A stretch of DNA of 14,031 bases from Betaproteobacteria bacterium (GTDB lineage: Bacteria > Pseudomonadota > Gammaproteobacteria > Burkholderiales > Burkholderiaceae_C), in the NCBI GenBank assembly GCA_025354965.1, contig JANXLW010000477.1, positions 1 through 14,031 of the forward strand. Direction: 5' to 3'. The number at the start of each line of letters is the position of its first letter. The first letter of the stretch is position 1. A program made the position numbers and the translations under genes. The notes under the pieces were generated by a model, which had not been told where the DNA came from, did no database searches, and saw only the letters and a program-made list of their open reading frames with translations. Below, piece by piece: positions 1 through 6,987 of the stretch.

Positions 1-724
1 CGTTGCCACGAAAGCTGAAGGACACGTTCGACACGCCGCCCGACACCTTGGCACCCGGCAAATTTTCTTTAATCCAGCGCGTGGCATTGATGAAGTCCAC
101 GGCGTAGTTGTTGTGCTCCTCGATGCCGGTGGCAATCGCAAAAATGTTTGGATCTAAAATAATGTCTTCGGGCGGAAAGTCGAGTTCATCCACCAATACG
201 CGATAAGCGCGTTCGCAAATTTCAACCTTGCGCTCATAGGTGTCGGCCTGGCCTTTTTCGTCAAATGCCATCACTACAGCAGCTGCACCATAACGTTTCA
301 GCAATTTGGCCTGGTGCATGAAAGGCTCCAGCCCTTCTTTCATGGAAATCGAATTGACAATGCCCTTGCCCTGCACACAGCGCAGGCCGGCCTCGATCAC
401 GCTCCACTTGGACGAGTCAATCATCACCGGCACGCGCGAAATATCCGGCTCGCTGGCAATCAGGTTCAAAAATCGCACCATGGCGGCCTGGCTGTCGAGC
501 ATCGCCTCATCCATGTTGATGTCGATGATCTGCGCGCCGTTTTCCACCTGCTGGCGCGCCACTGCCAGCGCCTGCTCAAACTCGCCGTTGAGAATCATGC
601 GGGCAAAGGCTTTGGAGCCGGTCACGTTGGTGCGCTCACCAATGTTGACAAACAAACCACCGGCGCCAATGTTCACTGGCTCCAGACCGGACAACTTCAT
701 GGGGGGAACAACCATATCGGACAT
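1..724 (-). CDS. metH: Methionine synthase, C-terminal part of split MetH (pterin-binding module first); partial, cut by window edge
   Basis: This encodes the folate-binding part of cobalamin-dependent methionine synthase, which passes the methyl group of 5-methyltetrahydrofolate through B12 to homocysteine. The 241 visible codons match the pterin-binding module of MetH: FVNIGERTNVTGS about 27 residues in, then DINMDEAMLDS, VPVMIDSSKW, GKGIVNSISMKEG, VVMAFDEKGQADT, DPNIFAIATGIEEHNNYA and SGGVSNVSFSFRGN at the edge. The cobalamin-binding and reactivation modules should follow beyond position 1 but are not visible. The start at 724 is chosen because AGGTGAG sits just upstream and the protein opens directly into the pterin module; the ATG at 728 is out of frame. 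The homocysteine module is a separate gene upstream (844-1890). Translation is probably controlled by the SAH riboswitch in the gap. Family assignment is very secure. Confidence 0.96.
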   Translation of the reverse strand, partial: MSDMVVPPMKLSGLEPVNIGAGGLFVNIGERTNVTGSKAFARMILNGEFEQALAVARQQVENGAQIIDINMDEAMLDSQAAMVRFLNLIASEPDISRVPVMIDSSKWSVIEAGLRCVQGKGIVNSISMKEGLEPFMHQAKLLKRYGAAAVVMAFDEKGQADTYERKVEICERAYRVLVDELDFPPEDIILDPNIFAIATGIEEHNNYAVDFINATRWIKENLPGAKVSGGVSNVSFSFRGN

Positions 725-728
725 GCAT

Positions 729-758
729 CTCACCTGTAAACATCAAACAGCAGGTGAG
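729..758 (-). promoter_or_regulatory. Anti-Shine-Dalgarno / Shine-Dalgarno hairpin (riboswitch expression platform) of metH part 2
   Basis: Reading the minus strand, CTCACCTG (758-751) and CAGGTGAG (736-729) are perfect 8-base complements around a 14-base loop. The second arm contains the ribosome binding site AGGTGAG, four bases before the ATG at 724. The first arm shares its CTC with the 3' strand of the riboswitch pseudoknot helix (CGCTC, 760-756). The two pairings therefore compete: with ligand bound the arm is held in the pseudoknot and the binding site is free; without ligand it can be masked. The pairing is seen; the switching direction is inferred and agrees with SAH riboswitches being genetic ON switches. 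Confidence 0.8.
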
Positions 759-818
759 CGTCGTTGGGGGCATCCAAGCCTGACGGGACTTCTGACCCGC
801 TGCAACGCTCCTTGGATG
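754..818 (-). ncRNA. SAH (S-adenosylhomocysteine) riboswitch aptamer
   Basis: The minus strand carries the hallmarks of the SAH riboswitch family. Helix P1 is CATCCAAG (818-811) with CTTGGATG (778-771). It is followed directly by GAGCGTTGC, an inner hairpin CGGG (799-796) with CCCG (787-784), the conserved GTCAGGCTTGG closing P1, and a 3' segment CAACGACGCTCACC (766-753). The pseudoknot forms between GAGCG (810-806) and CGCTC (760-756), extended by GTTG with CAAC. These match my memory of the family consensus (GGAGCG-TGC, CAGGCTCGG, CGGCGCTCAC) at nearly all conserved blocks. It begins about 25 bases after the stop of the first metH gene and ends about 30 bases before the start of the second. 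The known role is to sense SAH and turn on SAH-recycling genes such as ahcY and metH. Confidence 0.93.
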
Positions 819-843
819 GTTGGGATTTTAAGGGCTCGCTGAA

Positions 844-1890
844 TCAGGCCGCCTGTTTGTCGCGATAACCCTTTGGAAGCACGCGACCAGACAGCGGTGC
901 CACGGCCGTACGGATCGCGCTGATGTGTTCCGGCGTCGTACCGCAACAGCCACCCACAATATTGACCAGGCCCTCGGCGGCAAATTCGCGCAGCAGCCGG
1001 CTCGTGTCGGCGGGTGTCTCGTCAAAACCGGTGTCGCTCATCGGATTCGGCAGCCCGGCGTTCGGGTAGCAGCTGATGAAGGTGTCGCCTGCCACACGGG
1101 CCAGCTCCTGGATGTAGGGCCGCATCAGCGCTGCACCGAGGGCACAGTTGAGCCCGATGGCCAGCGGCTGGGCGTGGCGCACGCTGTACCAGAACGCCGT
1201 CACGGTTTGACCCGACAGGATGCGCCCGGAGGCGTCGGTCACGGTGCCGCTGATGATCAGGGGCAGACGCTCGCCCGAGGCTTCAAAATATTCATCAATG
1301 GCAAACAGCGCCGCCTTGGCGTTCAGTGTGTCGAAAATGGTTTCCACCAGCAGCACGTCGGCGCCGCCCCGCACCAGTGCCTCGGCTTGTTCGTAATAGG
1401 CGGCGCGCAGTTGTTCGAAATTGACATTGCGTTCGCCCGGGTCGTTCACGTTCGGGCTGATGCTGGCGGTCTTGGGCGTCGGGCCGAGGGCGCCCAACAC
1501 AAAGCGGGGTTTGTCCGGCGTCGAGAATTTGTCACAGGCGGCGCGGGCCAGTTGCGCCGAGGCGAAATTCATCTCGGCTGCCAGATCGGCCATGTCGTAG
1601 TCAGCCTGGGCGACGCTGGTGGCGCCGAAGGTGTTGGTCTCAACCAGGTCGGAGCCGGCCGCCAGATAACGCTGGTGAATGCTGGCTATGACGTCCGGGC
1701 GCGTCAGCGACAGCAGCTCATTGTTACCTTTCACGTCCTTGTGGAAGCCCTTGAATCTTTCCCCGCGGTACTGCGCTTCGTCCAGCTTGAAGCGCTGGAT
1801 CATGGTGCCCATGGCACCGTCCAGAATCATGATGCGCTTGTGCAAAATATCCGGCAAAGCGTGGCCGCGGGTGTATTCGGGTAACTTCAT
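844..1890 (-). CDS. metH: Methionine synthase, N-terminal part of split MetH (homocysteine S-methyltransferase module)
   Basis: This 348-residue protein is the zinc-dependent homocysteine-binding module of cobalamin-dependent methionine synthase. MILDGAMGTMIQ (residues 21-32) is the typical MetH opening. The three zinc-ligand cysteines are present: C249 in GLNCALG, and C315 and C316 in GGCCGTTPEH. LVETIFDTLNAKAALFA (about 181-197) is also family-typical. It ends in KQAA and lacks the pterin, cobalamin and reactivation modules of the roughly 1,200-residue E. coli enzyme; those start in the next gene (start 724). The full Cys set and natural ending argue for a stable two-gene arrangement and not a recent frameshift. 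The start at 1890 has no clear ribosome binding site; a TACAAT hexamer 8-13 bases upstream (1904-1899) hints at a very short leader. It is divergent from recQ. Confidence 0.95.
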   Translation of the reverse strand: MKLPEYTRGHALPDILHKRIMILDGAMGTMIQRFKLDEAQYRGERFKGFHKDVKGNNELLSLTRPDVIASIHQRYLAAGSDLVETNTFGATSVAQADYDMADLAAEMNFASAQLARAACDKFSTPDKPRFVLGALGPTPKTASISPNVNDPGERNVNFEQLRAAYYEQAEALVRGGADVLLVETIFDTLNAKAALFAIDEYFEASGERLPLIISGTVTDASGRILSGQTVTAFWYSVRHAQPLAIGLNCALGAALMRPYIQELARVAGDTFISCYPNAGLPNPMSDTGFDETPADTSRLLREFAAEGLVNIVGGCCGTTPEHISAIRTAVAPLSGRVLPKGYRDKQAA

Positions 1891-1967
1891 AGTGTCTTAT
1901 TGTAGAAAGCCGGACGTTTTCCGTGCGCCGGGTGGGACAATTGCGGAGTTAGCCGCCAATCCATTCA

Positions 1968-3830
1968 TTGCAAGCGATTTTGTCAATTCAGCATATTCTT
2001 CAGGAAGTCTTTGGCTATGGCGAGTTCCGTGGACCACAGCAAGCCATCATCGAGCACGTGGTGGGCGGCGGTGATGCGCTGGTGCTGATGCCCACCGGTG
2101 GCGGTAAATCGCTGTGCTACCAGATTCCGGCCATTACGCGTCAGCGGGCAGGCCTGGGCATCACGGTGGTGATCTCGCCACTGATCGCCTTGATGCACGA
2201 TCAGGTCGGCGCCTTGCATGAGGCCGGCGTCAGCGCTGCGTTTTTGAACTCGACCTTGTCGGGTGAAGAGGCCGCGCAGGTGGAACGGCGTCTGTTGCGC
2301 GGCGATATCACCTTGCTGTACGCCGCGCCCGAGCGGGTCACCACACCACGCTTCCTGGCGCAACTGGACTGCCTGCACGAGAGCGGCCATTTGAGCCTGT
2401 TTGCCATTGACGAGGCGCATTGCGTCAGTCAATGGGGCCATGACTTCCGGCCCGAATACCGTGCATTGACGGTGCTGCATGAGCGTTACGCCGGCGTGCC
2501 ACGCATGGCGTTGACCGCCACCGCCGACAGCCTGACCCGGGCCGATATTCTGGAGCGGCTGCAACTGCAGGACGCACGCCAGTTTGTCAGCAGCTTCGAC
2601 CGCCCCAACATCAGCTACACGATCGTCGAAAAGCGCGATGCCACGCAACAACTGCTGCGCTTCATCTCGGCTGAGCACCTGGGCGACGCCGGCATTGTCT
2701 ATTGCCAATCGCGCAAACGGGTGGAAGAGATTGCCAGCCTGTTGTGCGATGAGGGCATCGCTGCGCTGCCTTACCACGCCGGGCTGGACAACAAGGTTCG
2801 TCAAGCCAATCAGGATCAATTTCTACGCAGTGAGGGCATTGTGATGGTGGCCACCATCGCTTTCGGCATGGGCATCGACAAGCCCGACGTGCGCTTTGTC
2901 GCACACCTGGACATGCCCAAAAACATTGAGGGCTATTACCAGGAAACCGGGCGTGCCGGGCGCGATGGCCAGCCGGCCGACGCCTGGATGTGTTACGGCC
3001 TGCAAGACGTGGTGAACCAGCGCCGCATGATTGATGAGAGTCCGGCCGATGAGGAGTTCAAACAAGGCCTGCGCGGCAAGCTTGATGCGCTGCTGGGTCT
3101 GGCCGAGGCCACCGATTGCCGGCGTGTGCGCCTGCTGGCGTACTTTGGGGAAGCCAGCAAGCCCTGCCAGAATTGCGACAACTGCTTGACGCCACCAGAG
3201 GTATGGGATGGCACAGAGGCGGCGCGCAAGTTGCTCAGCACCATCTACCGCGTGCAGCAAATGAGCGGTATCAGTTATGGCGTCGGTCACATCATGGATA
3301 TTCTGCGCGGCAAAAGTACCGACAAAGTCACCCAGCGCGGACACGAAACCCTCAGTACTTTTGGCCTTGGCGCCACCTTCAGCGAAGTGCAACTGCGCGG
3401 TGTGCTGCGTCAATTGATTGCCATCGGTGCTGTGACGGTTGATGCCCGGGCCTTCAACACCTTGCAGCTCACCGATGCCTCGCGCGCCGTGCTCAAGGGC
3501 GAAGTACCCGTTCGGTTGCGCGAATCGGTCTCCAGTCCAGCGGCGCGCAAAGCCAAGCGCGCCAGCATGCCTGCCGTCGTCAAAGCACCAGCCTCACTGG
3601 ACGCTGATGGTCAGAGCCGCTACGTGGCCCTGAAGGCCTGGCGGGCTGAAGTGGCCAGGCAGCACAACCTGCCCGCCTACGTCATTTTTCACGATACCAC
3701 GTTGACGGCAATAGCCCAGCGGGCGCCGCAATCCCTGGACGACTTGCAAGGCATCAGTGGCATTGGTGCGAAGAAGTTGGAGGCGTATGGACAGGAGGTT
3801 TTGCGCGTGATGGCGCACGCTTGCGTTTAA
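1968..3830 (+). CDS. recQ: ATP-dependent DNA helicase RecQ
   Basis: A 3'-5' DNA helicase of recombination and stalled-fork repair, acting in the cytoplasm. At 620 residues it has usual RecQ length. The N-terminus (VFGYGEFRGPQQ) is the RecQ motif 0. Walker A is MPTGGGKSLCYQ with K47, the Walker B DEAH box is at 148-151 (IDEAHCVSQWGHDFRPEY), and motif VI is in QETGRAGRDGQ. The zinc-binding subdomain has C384, C400, C403 and C406. A winged-helix region follows, then an HRDC domain over about the last 75 residues (SLDDLQGISGIGAKKLEAYG). An in-frame TAG at 1950 limits the start. No ATG is available, so TTG at 1968 is taken; TTG at 1980 is the alternative. Neither has a strong ribosome binding site. 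It is divergent from metH across 77 bases. Confidence 0.97.
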   Translation: MQAILSIQHILQEVFGYGEFRGPQQAIIEHVVGGGDALVLMPTGGGKSLCYQIPAITRQRAGLGITVVISPLIALMHDQVGALHEAGVSAAFLNSTLSGEEAAQVERRLLRGDITLLYAAPERVTTPRFLAQLDCLHESGHLSLFAIDEAHCVSQWGHDFRPEYRALTVLHERYAGVPRMALTATADSLTRADILERLQLQDARQFVSSFDRPNISYTIVEKRDATQQLLRFISAEHLGDAGIVYCQSRKRVEEIASLLCDEGIAALPYHAGLDNKVRQANQDQFLRSEGIVMVATIAFGMGIDKPDVRFVAHLDMPKNIEGYYQETGRAGRDGQPADAWMCYGLQDVVNQRRMIDESPADEEFKQGLRGKLDALLGLAEATDCRRVRLLAYFGEASKPCQNCDNCLTPPEVWDGTEAARKLLSTIYRVQQMSGISYGVGHIMDILRGKSTDKVTQRGHETLSTFGLGATFSEVQLRGVLRQLIAIGAVTVDARAFNTLQLTDASRAVLKGEVPVRLRESVSSPAARKAKRASMPAVVKAPASLDADGQSRYVALKAWRAEVARQHNLPAYVIFHDTTLTAIAQRAPQSLDDLQGISGIGAKKLEAYGQEVLRVMAHACV

Positions 3831-3835
3831 AATAA

Positions 3836-3856
3836 AAATGGGATATATTCCCATTT
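3836..3856. repeat. AT-rich palindrome between recQ and the DUF6502 gene (terminator or operator)
   Basis: AAATGGGA (3836-3843) and TCCCATTT (3849-3856) are perfect 8-base inverted arms around TATAT. It starts six bases after the recQ stop and ends 26 bases before the next start codon. A short A tract precedes it and TTTAATT follows, so it could be a weak bidirectional terminator. It also contains a -10-like TATATT (3844-3849), so it could be an operator/promoter for the downstream gene. The sequence alone does not decide between these. Confidence 0.6.
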
Positions 3857-3882
3857 AATTAAATTCAACTGCTTGCCAGACC

Positions 3883-4707
3883 ATGTCCGAATCGCGCGCC
3901 GATCTTTCCCTTGCTGCTGCCTTGCGCCTGGTTACGCCGCTGGTGGAACTCCTGTTGCACGAGGGGGTAACCTACCCCCGCTTTGCCAACGCACTCAAGA
4001 AAACCTTCCTGGAGTCTGCAACAAGCGTTCTTGAAGCAAATGCAGCGCGGGTCAACGATTCAAGCCTCAGTACATTGACCGGCATCCATCGCAAGGATGT
4101 GCGGGAGTGGCGCGCGGTGGGGCAGCCACGCCCTCAGGCCAAGACTTTCGGAGCGGTCATGGAAGTCTTCACCCGTTGGGCGAATGATCCAGCCTATTGC
4201 GATCAGCAGGGGCGACCACGGGTGCTGGAGCGCACCGGTGGCCCTGGCTCGTTTGAAGCACTGGCCGCGTCGGCCTCGCGTGACGTTCATCCCCACACTT
4301 TGTTGCGGGAATTGATACGCCTTGGTGTTGCAAGTCGCGCACAGACTGGCTCGAACGACGGCGGCGACAAAGTCAGCTTGTGCATGGACGCTTTTGTGCC
4401 CAAAGAAGGAAGCGCCGAGATGTTGCAACTGTTTGCCGACAACGTTGGCGACCACCTCGCGGCGGCGGCGCATAACCTCAAGGCTGGCGCAGCGCCCATG
4501 CTGGAACAAAGCGTATTTGCCAACAGCCTGCGCCCGGAGTCGGTTGCCGTCTTGAGCAAGCTGGCGCGTCAAATCTGGTCCAACGCTTTCCACGACGTCG
4601 TGCGCGACGCCACCTTGCTGAGTGATCAGGACCGTGAGCAACCCGGTGCGGATCAACGCATTCGGGTAGGCATGTATTTTTACCACGGTCCCAACCTGGA
4701 ACCGTGA
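3883..4707 (+). CDS. DUF6502 family protein, function unknown
   Basis: A 274-residue soluble protein with no signal peptide or membrane segment. The opening (AALRLVTPLVELLLHEGVTYPRFANALKKTFLE) followed by a region with helix-turn-helix character (SSLSTLTGIHRKDVREWR, about residues 47-64) resembles the DUF6502 family as I remember it. The middle holds FTRWANDPAYCDQQGRPRVL, and the C-terminal third is helical and ends RIRVGMYFYHGPNLEP. The helix-turn-helix-like stretch suggests DNA binding, but no function is established. The ATG at 3883 lacks a good ribosome binding site. It is followed after 43 bases by the lipoprotein gene, which has its own strong ribosome binding site, so the two may be co-transcribed. 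A role as regulator of its neighbours or of itself through the upstream palindrome is only inference. Confidence 0.75.
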   Translation: MSESRADLSLAAALRLVTPLVELLLHEGVTYPRFANALKKTFLESATSVLEANAARVNDSSLSTLTGIHRKDVREWRAVGQPRPQAKTFGAVMEVFTRWANDPAYCDQQGRPRVLERTGGPGSFEALAASASRDVHPHTLLRELIRLGVASRAQTGSNDGGDKVSLCMDAFVPKEGSAEMLQLFADNVGDHLAAAAHNLKAGAAPMLEQSVFANSLRPESVAVLSKLARQIWSNAFHDVVRDATLLSDQDREQPGADQRIRVGMYFYHGPNLEP

Positions 4708-4750
4708 GTCCTTGTGTCGTATTTATTTTTTGACTTTTAAGGAGCCTCAA

Positions 4751-6454
4751 ATGGCCAAATTTTTTTCTCTGCGCCTGCGATTGGTCATGGCACTGGTCGC
4801 AACAGTGATGCTGGTTACGGCCTGCGGCGGTGGAGGCGCCGACGTCGGCTCGGGTGGCACCGGCTTCGTCAGCGGTACCGTCACCAAAGGTCCGGTGGGC
4901 AATGCCGCTATCACGGCCTACGGCATCAGCAGCGGTCAGATGGGCGCGCAGATCGGCACTGCGACCACAGACGTCAATGGGAACTTCAGGATGGATATTG
5001 GTGTTTACAGCGGTCCGGTGCTGCTGCAGATGAGTGGCGGCAGCTACACGGATGAGGCGACTGGCGCTTCCGTCACCATGGCGAACGGCGACGTGATGAC
5101 GGCCGTCATGCCCAGCGTCGCCGCCAAAGCCAATACAACCGGCGTTCAGGTGACACCTCTGACGGCCATGGCGCAAGCGAGGGCGCAACACATGGCGGGC
5201 GGTATGACCGACGCCAACATTGCTGCTGCCAACACGGCCATGGGCAACACCTTCTCCGTGAGCGACATCCTGCACATTGCACCGATGAATCCTTTGGTGC
5301 CAGGCTCCGGCACCGGCGCCAGCCAGGATGCGCAGAACTACGGCATGACGCTGGCCGCGATGTCGCAGTATGCACAGACACTGGGATTGAGTTCCTCGTC
5401 AAGCATGGTCACGGCCATGATGAACGATGCAACCGACGGCGTTCTGAATGGCATGGCCGGTGCTACCCCGGTGCAGATGGGCGGCATGGGAGGCGGGATG
5501 ATGACGATGCCGGCTAATGCCGGAACCAGCGGCATGGGGGGCGCCATGGACGCGTTCATGAAATCTGCCAAAAACCAATCGGGCGTCACCACACCGACCC
5601 TGGTGACCAAGCTCAATGCGGCGGGTGGCCAGATTGGCAGCACCCCACCGGTGCCCGTGATGAATGCGACGGTCAGCGGTACGGTATTCAACGGGCCGGT
5701 AAGCTCCGCCACGGTGATGGCCTTTGCGGTCAACAATGGCACCATGGGCGCACAGATTGCCAGCGTCGCCACTGACAGCCAGGGCAAATTCACATTACCG
5801 CTGGGCAGCTACACCGGCCCGGTCATGCTGCAAATGAGCGGCGCAAGCTACACCAATGAAGCGACCCAAACCACCATGACCACAACATCAAACGACGTCA
5901 TGAGTGCCGTGCTGCCAACGGTGGCCAGCGGTGCCAATATCACTGGCGTCTGGGTCACGCCCGTCACTTCCATGGCCCAGACTCGGTCGCTGACCATGAC
6001 AGGTGGTATGACCGATGCCAACATCGCTGCGGCCAACACGGCCTTGGGCAACTACTTTTCGGTAACCGATATCCTCCATACCCAGCCCATCAATCCGCTG
6101 GTGCCAGGCGCCGGTGCCGCTGCGACACTGGATGCGAAGAACTATGGCATGACGCTGGCTGCCATGTCGCAGTACGCGAAAACCCTGAACATGGCAGTCT
6201 CGTCAACCCTGGTCACAGCCATGATGAACGATGCGTCAGACGGGATGATGGATGGCAAGAAGGGCAGCACAGCGATCTCCATGGCGATGGGCGGCATGAT
6301 GGGAAACAGCATGATGGCCGCCACTGCTGGCAAAAGCGGTCTGGCGAGCGCGATGACCACCTTCATGAGTTCTGCCGCGAATGCGTCAGGCCTGAGCGCA
6401 GCGGACATGGCAGCGTTGATGCTAAAGCTGAACACCACCAACGGGCAAATCTGA
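4751..6454 (+). CDS. Methionine-rich lipoprotein made of two tandem ~265-residue repeats, function unknown
   Basis: A 567-residue predicted lipoprotein. The start at 4751 is chosen because AAGGAG (4739-4744) lies just upstream and a clean lipoprotein signal follows: basic residues, a hydrophobic stretch (LVMALVATVMLVTA) and a VTAC lipobox with Cys25, then a Gly-rich linker. Two copies of one unit follow, residues 40-307 and 308-567. Each opens with VSGTV-x2-GPV, a carboxypeptidase-regulatory/Ig-like beta-sandwich style start. Both then share GPVLLQMSG/GPVMLQMSG, GGMTDANIAAANTA, NYGMTLAAMSQYA and VTAMMNDA, and end in a Met/Gly-rich tract (MGGMGGGMMTMP in copy 1, MAMGGMMGNSMMA in copy 2). The product should be periplasmic or on the outer membrane. 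The many methionines recall Cu(I)/Ag(I)-binding or oxidation-buffering proteins, but this is speculation. No known enzyme motif was seen. Confidence 0.85.
   Translation: MAKFFSLRLRLVMALVATVMLVTACGGGGADVGSGGTGFVSGTVTKGPVGNAAITAYGISSGQMGAQIGTATTDVNGNFRMDIGVYSGPVLLQMSGGSYTDEATGASVTMANGDVMTAVMPSVAAKANTTGVQVTPLTAMAQARAQHMAGGMTDANIAAANTAMGNTFSVSDILHIAPMNPLVPGSGTGASQDAQNYGMTLAAMSQYAQTLGLSSSSSMVTAMMNDATDGVLNGMAGATPVQMGGMGGGMMTMPANAGTSGMGGAMDAFMKSAKNQSGVTTPTLVTKLNAAGGQIGSTPPVPVMNATVSGTVFNGPVSSATVMAFAVNNGTMGAQIASVATDSQGKFTLPLGSYTGPVMLQMSGASYTNEATQTTMTTTSNDVMSAVLPTVASGANITGVWVTPVTSMAQTRSLTMTGGMTDANIAAANTALGNYFSVTDILHTQPINPLVPGAGAAATLDAKNYGMTLAAMSQYAKTLNMAVSSTLVTAMMNDASDGMMDGKKGSTAISMAMGGMMGNSMMAATAGKSGLASAMTTFMSSAANASGLSAADMAALMLKLNTTNGQI
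4868..6454 (+). repeat. Tandem internal duplication within the lipoprotein gene (804-base period)
   Basis: Unit A (4868-5671) and unit B (5672-6454) start with the same GTCAGCGGTAC. They remain clearly alignable at DNA level, for example around 5204 and 6008 (ATGACCGA-GCCAACAT) and around 5341 and 6145 (GGCATGACGCTGGC), a constant offset of 804 bases. Most differences are at third codon positions, so the duplication is old enough to have diverged but is under protein-level constraint. Confidence 0.85.
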
Positions 6455-6485
6455 TTCCACTTTTTACACGGGAGGCTCGCATCCT

Positions 6486-6965
6486 ATGCAAACCAGAGAC
6501 CCCGGTTCGATGGCGTCGACGGACTCCGCTGGCGCACCGTCGATCAATTCGGCATCAGAACATGGGGCTGCGCACGGCGTATTGCGCGGTTTGTTTGAAG
6601 AATGGATGCTGGCGTGGCAAGAGCGTCGCCACACAGCGCGAGTGAGCAAGGAACTGCTGGCACTGTACCGACTAGTTGCTGCCGATCACCCCGGTTTAGT
6701 CGACAGAGAACTTTTCAAGTTGGTGGTGATGAAACGCAACGGCTGCGACTCCAGGGCGGCCGATTCAATCCTGGAATCCGCTGAGGAGAGCTTTGCACAA
6801 TGGCCCGCAAGCTGCGAGCTCACATTTTGTGACGTGGTGCACTACCTGGCGGTAACCGAGTTTCTGGCGTCCCACCAACGCGAACACTGGATACACAACA
6901 ACATGGCTCTTGTGGTCGCTTCGCACATTCCCCGCGATTTATGCATCGCCCGGGTTAAGCACTGA
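6486..6965 (+). CDS. Hypothetical protein, 159 residues, unrecognised
   Basis: I do not recognise this protein. The start is supported by GGGAGG about ten bases upstream of the ATG at 6486. The first ~25 residues are Ser/Ala-rich and look disordered. The rest is probably alpha-helical: a Trp-rich helix (LFEEWMLAWQERRHTARVSKELLALY), then ELFKLVVMKRNGCDSRAADSILESAEESFAQW, then a segment with DVVHYLAVTEFLASHQREHW. No signal peptide or membrane span is visible, so it is likely cytoplasmic. It begins 31 bases after the lipoprotein stop on the same strand and may be the third gene of that unit. It converges on the dsbA-like gene with only 22 bases between the stop codons. Coding potential is supported by position, ribosome binding site and composition. 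Confidence 0.7.
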   Translation: MQTRDPGSMASTDSAGAPSINSASEHGAAHGVLRGLFEEWMLAWQERRHTARVSKELLALYRLVAADHPGLVDRELFKLVVMKRNGCDSRAADSILESAEESFAQWPASCELTFCDVVHYLAVTEFLASHQREHWIHNNMALVVASHIPRDLCIARVKH

Positions 6966-6987
6966 AGCGCTGCGTCCCACTTGCAAA

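Noticed and set aside
724..843. Frameshifted remnant joining the two metH parts
   Set aside because: The gap does not encode MetH-like sequence and is fully accounted for by the riboswitch, hairpin and ribosome binding site.
925..1884. Long plus-strand open frame opposite metH part 1
   Set aside because: It is antisense to a gene with clear MetH zinc-site motifs; its translation is Gly/Arg/His-rich low-identity shadow sequence with no motif or ribosome binding site.
1899..1927. A standard sigma-70 promoter for metH
   Set aside because: TACAAT at 1904-1899 is a good -10, but no TTGACA-like -35 lies 16-18 bases upstream; reported only within the metH entry as a hint.
4712..4750. Earlier start for the lipoprotein frame
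   Set aside because: The longer form would bury the lipoprotein signal peptide and ignore the strong AAGGAG before the ATG at 4751.
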